Assembly (NCBI GenBank): GCA_008921705.1
Contig: VFFE01007257.1
Span: forward strand, 2,509,903-2,573,902
Reading direction: 5' to 3'
Origin: Burhinus oedicnemus
Taxonomy: Eukaryota; Chordata; Aves; Charadriiformes; Burhinidae
DNA: 64,000 nt
The notes under the pieces: generated by a model
The model's database searches: none
What the model saw: only the letters and a program-made list of their open reading frames with translations
Told to the model about the DNA's origin: nothing
Program-made: the position numbers and the translations under genes
In this document: in pieces, positions 61,059 to 64,000 of the stretch
How the letters are laid out: every line of letters starts with the position of its first letter
How positions within the stretch are numbered: the first letter of the stretch is position 1

Positions 61059-61082
61059 TTTTTTTTTTTTTTTTTTTTTTTT
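61059..61082. repeat. T24 homopolymer
   Basis: Twenty-four consecutive T, the longest mononucleotide run in the window. No AATAAA on the minus strand precedes it closely, so a processed pseudogene tail is not supported. Confidence 0.95.
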
Positions 61083-64000
61083 AATTTAACGATTGCAATG
61101 ACTATAAGCCAGGGGAGGAGAGAGTCAATGTCTCCGGACTTGCTATGTTATGACATAAATACAGAATATGATACATGCCTTAATATTTACTTTGATGATA
61201 AAGGAAAATTCTAAGAACTCTAAAAAGGAAGATTTGGTCTGCTTTGTCAGCTTTAGCAGTCTAGTCCTACCATAGCCTGGCTGGCGCAGGCAGCGGAAAA
61301 GGAAAATATTTTCCTTTCAGACTAAGCTTGCTGTAGAAGAGAGGAGGCAACATCAACCTGTTGGTAACAAGAAGTCAAAAGCAGCTTTTCAAAAGAACCT
61401 CTGTATTTCTTCAATGCTCTTTCAAGATCTATGCGGCCTCAGTGTCTGTCCCAACACTGACAGAGACATAGCTGATGTGCTAGAGAAATCAAACTGAGGT
61501 ACAGACAAGCAGAATGAAGTGATTGTATCGGGCACTATGATGTTACATTGAGCTATTGTCTAGTAGACCTAAAAGGAGTTTGATTTTTATTTCCATGCTA
61601 GAGTATGTGATATTTTTTGTTTGCTTGCTCTGGTAACCTTAAAGCAAGTTCAAGTGCTTAGTTTGAGACACATTCCTTTAAAAAACACAATTTAGTTCAG
61701 CTCTGTTTTCCAGCAGATCTTATTCTAACAAGCAGTAAGACCAGATGCTTTGCTGGTGTAAGTGGCATTGTTTCAGTGAACTTAAGAGAACTAAAATATT
61801 TAAGACCCCAGCTAAGGAGCTGGCCGCACACATGGAGTTATCATTAAATTACAAGAAGACAAAGGACTAGCTGTTTGAAGTGTACGGATTCCTACTGGTT
61901 CCTCATGACTGCATGCGTGCATTTGCACACTTTCTAACACAAGTTTAGCTTGGTCAGAACAATGCTTAACATGATTTCAATGTGCACAGTCATACATTCT
62001 AGATAGATGTGTCCTGCTGCACAACAAGCAGCTCTCTAACTCACAGTGAATGGCACAGGAACAATTAATTCTGACATGCAAGGTTTTCTCACAGTGTGTG
62101 GGCTCTTTTAAATTATGGATAGCTATTTGGAGAATACAGAGCCATGAATAAGAGTGCAGCTGTTTCAGTTGCTTTTTTATGGTTAAAAAAGACAAACAAG
62201 TTACATGTCTCAAGTGACAGTCTATGGAGATTAAAGGTAATTTACCTTCCTCAAACCTAAGGTTTTAAAAAATATTAAACAACAACTACTTTGATATCAT
62301 TCTCTGAAATCAAAGAACAATGAAAGTACCTGGAACCCTGCTGATTAAGAATACTGATTTCCCAGAACAAAAATTAAAAACTATAATTTGAATCAGACTG
62401 TGTTTTTAATAATGTTCATGTGTGAATTTCATTATCATAATCTAACTTCAGCAGTTCTGCAGACCAGCTGAGGTCCTTGGTACACGTAATCAGAAATACA
62501 CCAGCATCATGACAGGCATGATAGTGTAATGCAAACGTACATCCAACTGATATGACCTCTGTGATTAAAAACATTACAATATAAAACAATCATCAGAAGT
62601 TTACTTTTAATTTATTTTTTAACCAGCTTTGTTTCAATCAGAAAATTGTATCTACCAAAGCTCATGAAATGACATCTATGAGGAAAAATATAAAAACTTA
62701 CTACTATGTTAGTAGTTTTTATGTAAAGTTTAGAGTTAGTTTATGGCCAATAAGCAAGTTATAAGCACAGAAACCTCCTGAAAAATACTAGATATGATAC
62801 AATCCAGTCATTTATTTAAAAACATCTCAATGTATTATTTTCAGTAATACTCTCTAGTAAGCTGTTTATAGCATGAAAACCCATTCTGTTGAAATCAAAA
62901 CATTATCATCAGGAAATGCATGACTGTATTAACTTGCATTTTATTTTTCTTTATAAAGACTGCCAAAAAGATGGACTAACAGCTTTTGCAGTCTTTAATT
63001 GCCTTTTAGGGCCAATGCCTCTATATTATCTTTCACCTAATCTCTGTAAAACTAGAGATAAACTGGATGGCTTTCATAAAATATCTCAATGAGCAGGTGT
63101 TAGTCTAGAGAGCGGTATGGGAAAAAAGACCTAGTTTGGAGCAGGCAGCTGAACTGAAGCCTCCCATTTCCCAGGAAAATTCAAGCAGCTCCTGGTGCCA
63201 CTTGGCTCCACCTGGTGCTGGTGGTAGTAGGACCTACTGAAAAGTATGAAAGGATTTAGTGTTATTCTGATGCTCAAGTTAAAATGAAATGCTTTGTGTA
63301 GATTTTCATGGAAATGTGTTTAGTGATGCCTAGCATTGTTTAACCAACTTCCAGCACTGCAATGAAACAAAACCCAAAAAATAATGCTGTGTCTCTCACG
63401 CAAATCAAGTTCTGTCCCAAGATGGCTAAACTTAGCAAAGAATGATCCACTGAATATAAGCTGTTCATGAGTCTGCAGATACTATTGTTTCTAACTACCC
63501 ACTTGAACTATTAGGTTAGTAACTGTCTTTCATATTAAAATTGCATTGTTTTTGACAGATATACTTCTGGGACTGAGCTTTTAATTAACACTGTGACCAT
63601 TACCCAGAACTGCTGCAGGAGGAGGCATCCTCGTGGAGAACCTGAGGGATGGACAGCATCTCATCTATGCAGCTGAGAGAGAACTACCTACAACTGGGAA
63701 ATACTAGGCTGCAAACAAGGTCACAGTCATACAATACAACAGTAACAACAGTTAGTAACTAAACTCTGCATGTTAGTTAGGAAGCTGGTGTTGGATTAGA
63801 GACTGTGTACTTGATCAACTATGGCTTAGCTATAAGCAATACCTTGCCAAACTATATAATTGATCACTTGTAATCATGTGACGATAACCTAATGTGTCAA
63901 GGGAAGTATACTGCAATGCAAATTATTTTTCACCATCTGTTTATTGCATAAATATTTTTACTCCCTCCATTAGTTACCATCTGCAGGATGATACCAGTCA

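Larger units (their letters stand above)
59931..64000. other. Unique AT-rich non-coding DNA
   Basis: Nothing recognised apart from the small palindromic relic at 60028-60066 and the T24 run at 61059-61082. An octamer ATGCAAAT lies near 63917. Confidence 0.55.

Noticed and set aside
61059..61082. Poly(T) as the tail of a minus-strand processed pseudogene
   Set aside because: No AATAAA on the minus strand close to the tract and no gene-like sequence to the right.
1..64000. CRISPR arrays, tRNA or rRNA genes, bacterial operons
   Set aside because: No regularly spaced repeats, no cloverleaf with conserved A/B boxes noticed, and the CR1/LTR content shows a vertebrate (bird) genome.

Overview
The window looks like bird genomic DNA from a gene-poor, AT-rich (roughly 40% GC by eye), macrochromosome-like region, either intergenic or inside a very large intron. 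The strongest taxonomic evidence is a series of CR1 LINE retrotransposons with the avian-type 3' end: a GGTTGGAAGGGACC motif (or its complement) closing in ATTCTATG or ATTCTGTG repeats. A solo LTR of an endogenous retrovirus is also present. I see no complete protein-coding gene, rRNA, tRNA or CRISPR array, and nothing bacterial or phage-like.

Layout. 1-9.7 kb: mostly unique sequence with one possible old MIR-type SINE relic. 9.7-11.3 kb: a CR1 cluster with a reverse CR1 nested in a forward copy and a doubled 3' end. 11.3-25.9 kb: unique DNA with two further MIR-like relics (16.1 and 24.4 kb) and two palindromic repeat relics. 25.9-26.5 kb: two CR1 internal fragments in opposite orientation. 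29.6-30.7 kb: a second opposed pair. 36.1-36.6 kb: a CpG-retaining pocket. 41.8-42.7 kb: two 91-bp direct repeats at 82% identity. 43.25-44.40 kb: the best-preserved CR1, with an uninterrupted 3' half of ORF2 (reverse transcriptase from motif A to the C-terminus) that is catalytically dead. 46.99-47.16 kb, minus strand: a short, GC3-rich, stop-terminated reading frame that is the best candidate for a real coding exon or an exon remnant. 48.6-49.2 kb: an unassigned long ORF. 54.8-55.4 kb: two CR1 copies with facing 3' ends, followed at 55.7 kb by a perfect 12-bp stem-loop. 56.77-57.21 kb: the solo LTR with target-site duplication and three CCAAT boxes. 59.7-59.9 kb: an ancient CR1 relic. The remainder is unique AT-rich DNA with homopolymers and G- or C-rich tracts.

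There is no gene network here to reconstruct. The main content is a record of retrotransposition, with a few candidate functional sites: the 47.0-kb exon-like frame, a cluster of POU octamers at 50.9-51.35 kb, and the LTR promoter modules. I found no convincing new biological system.
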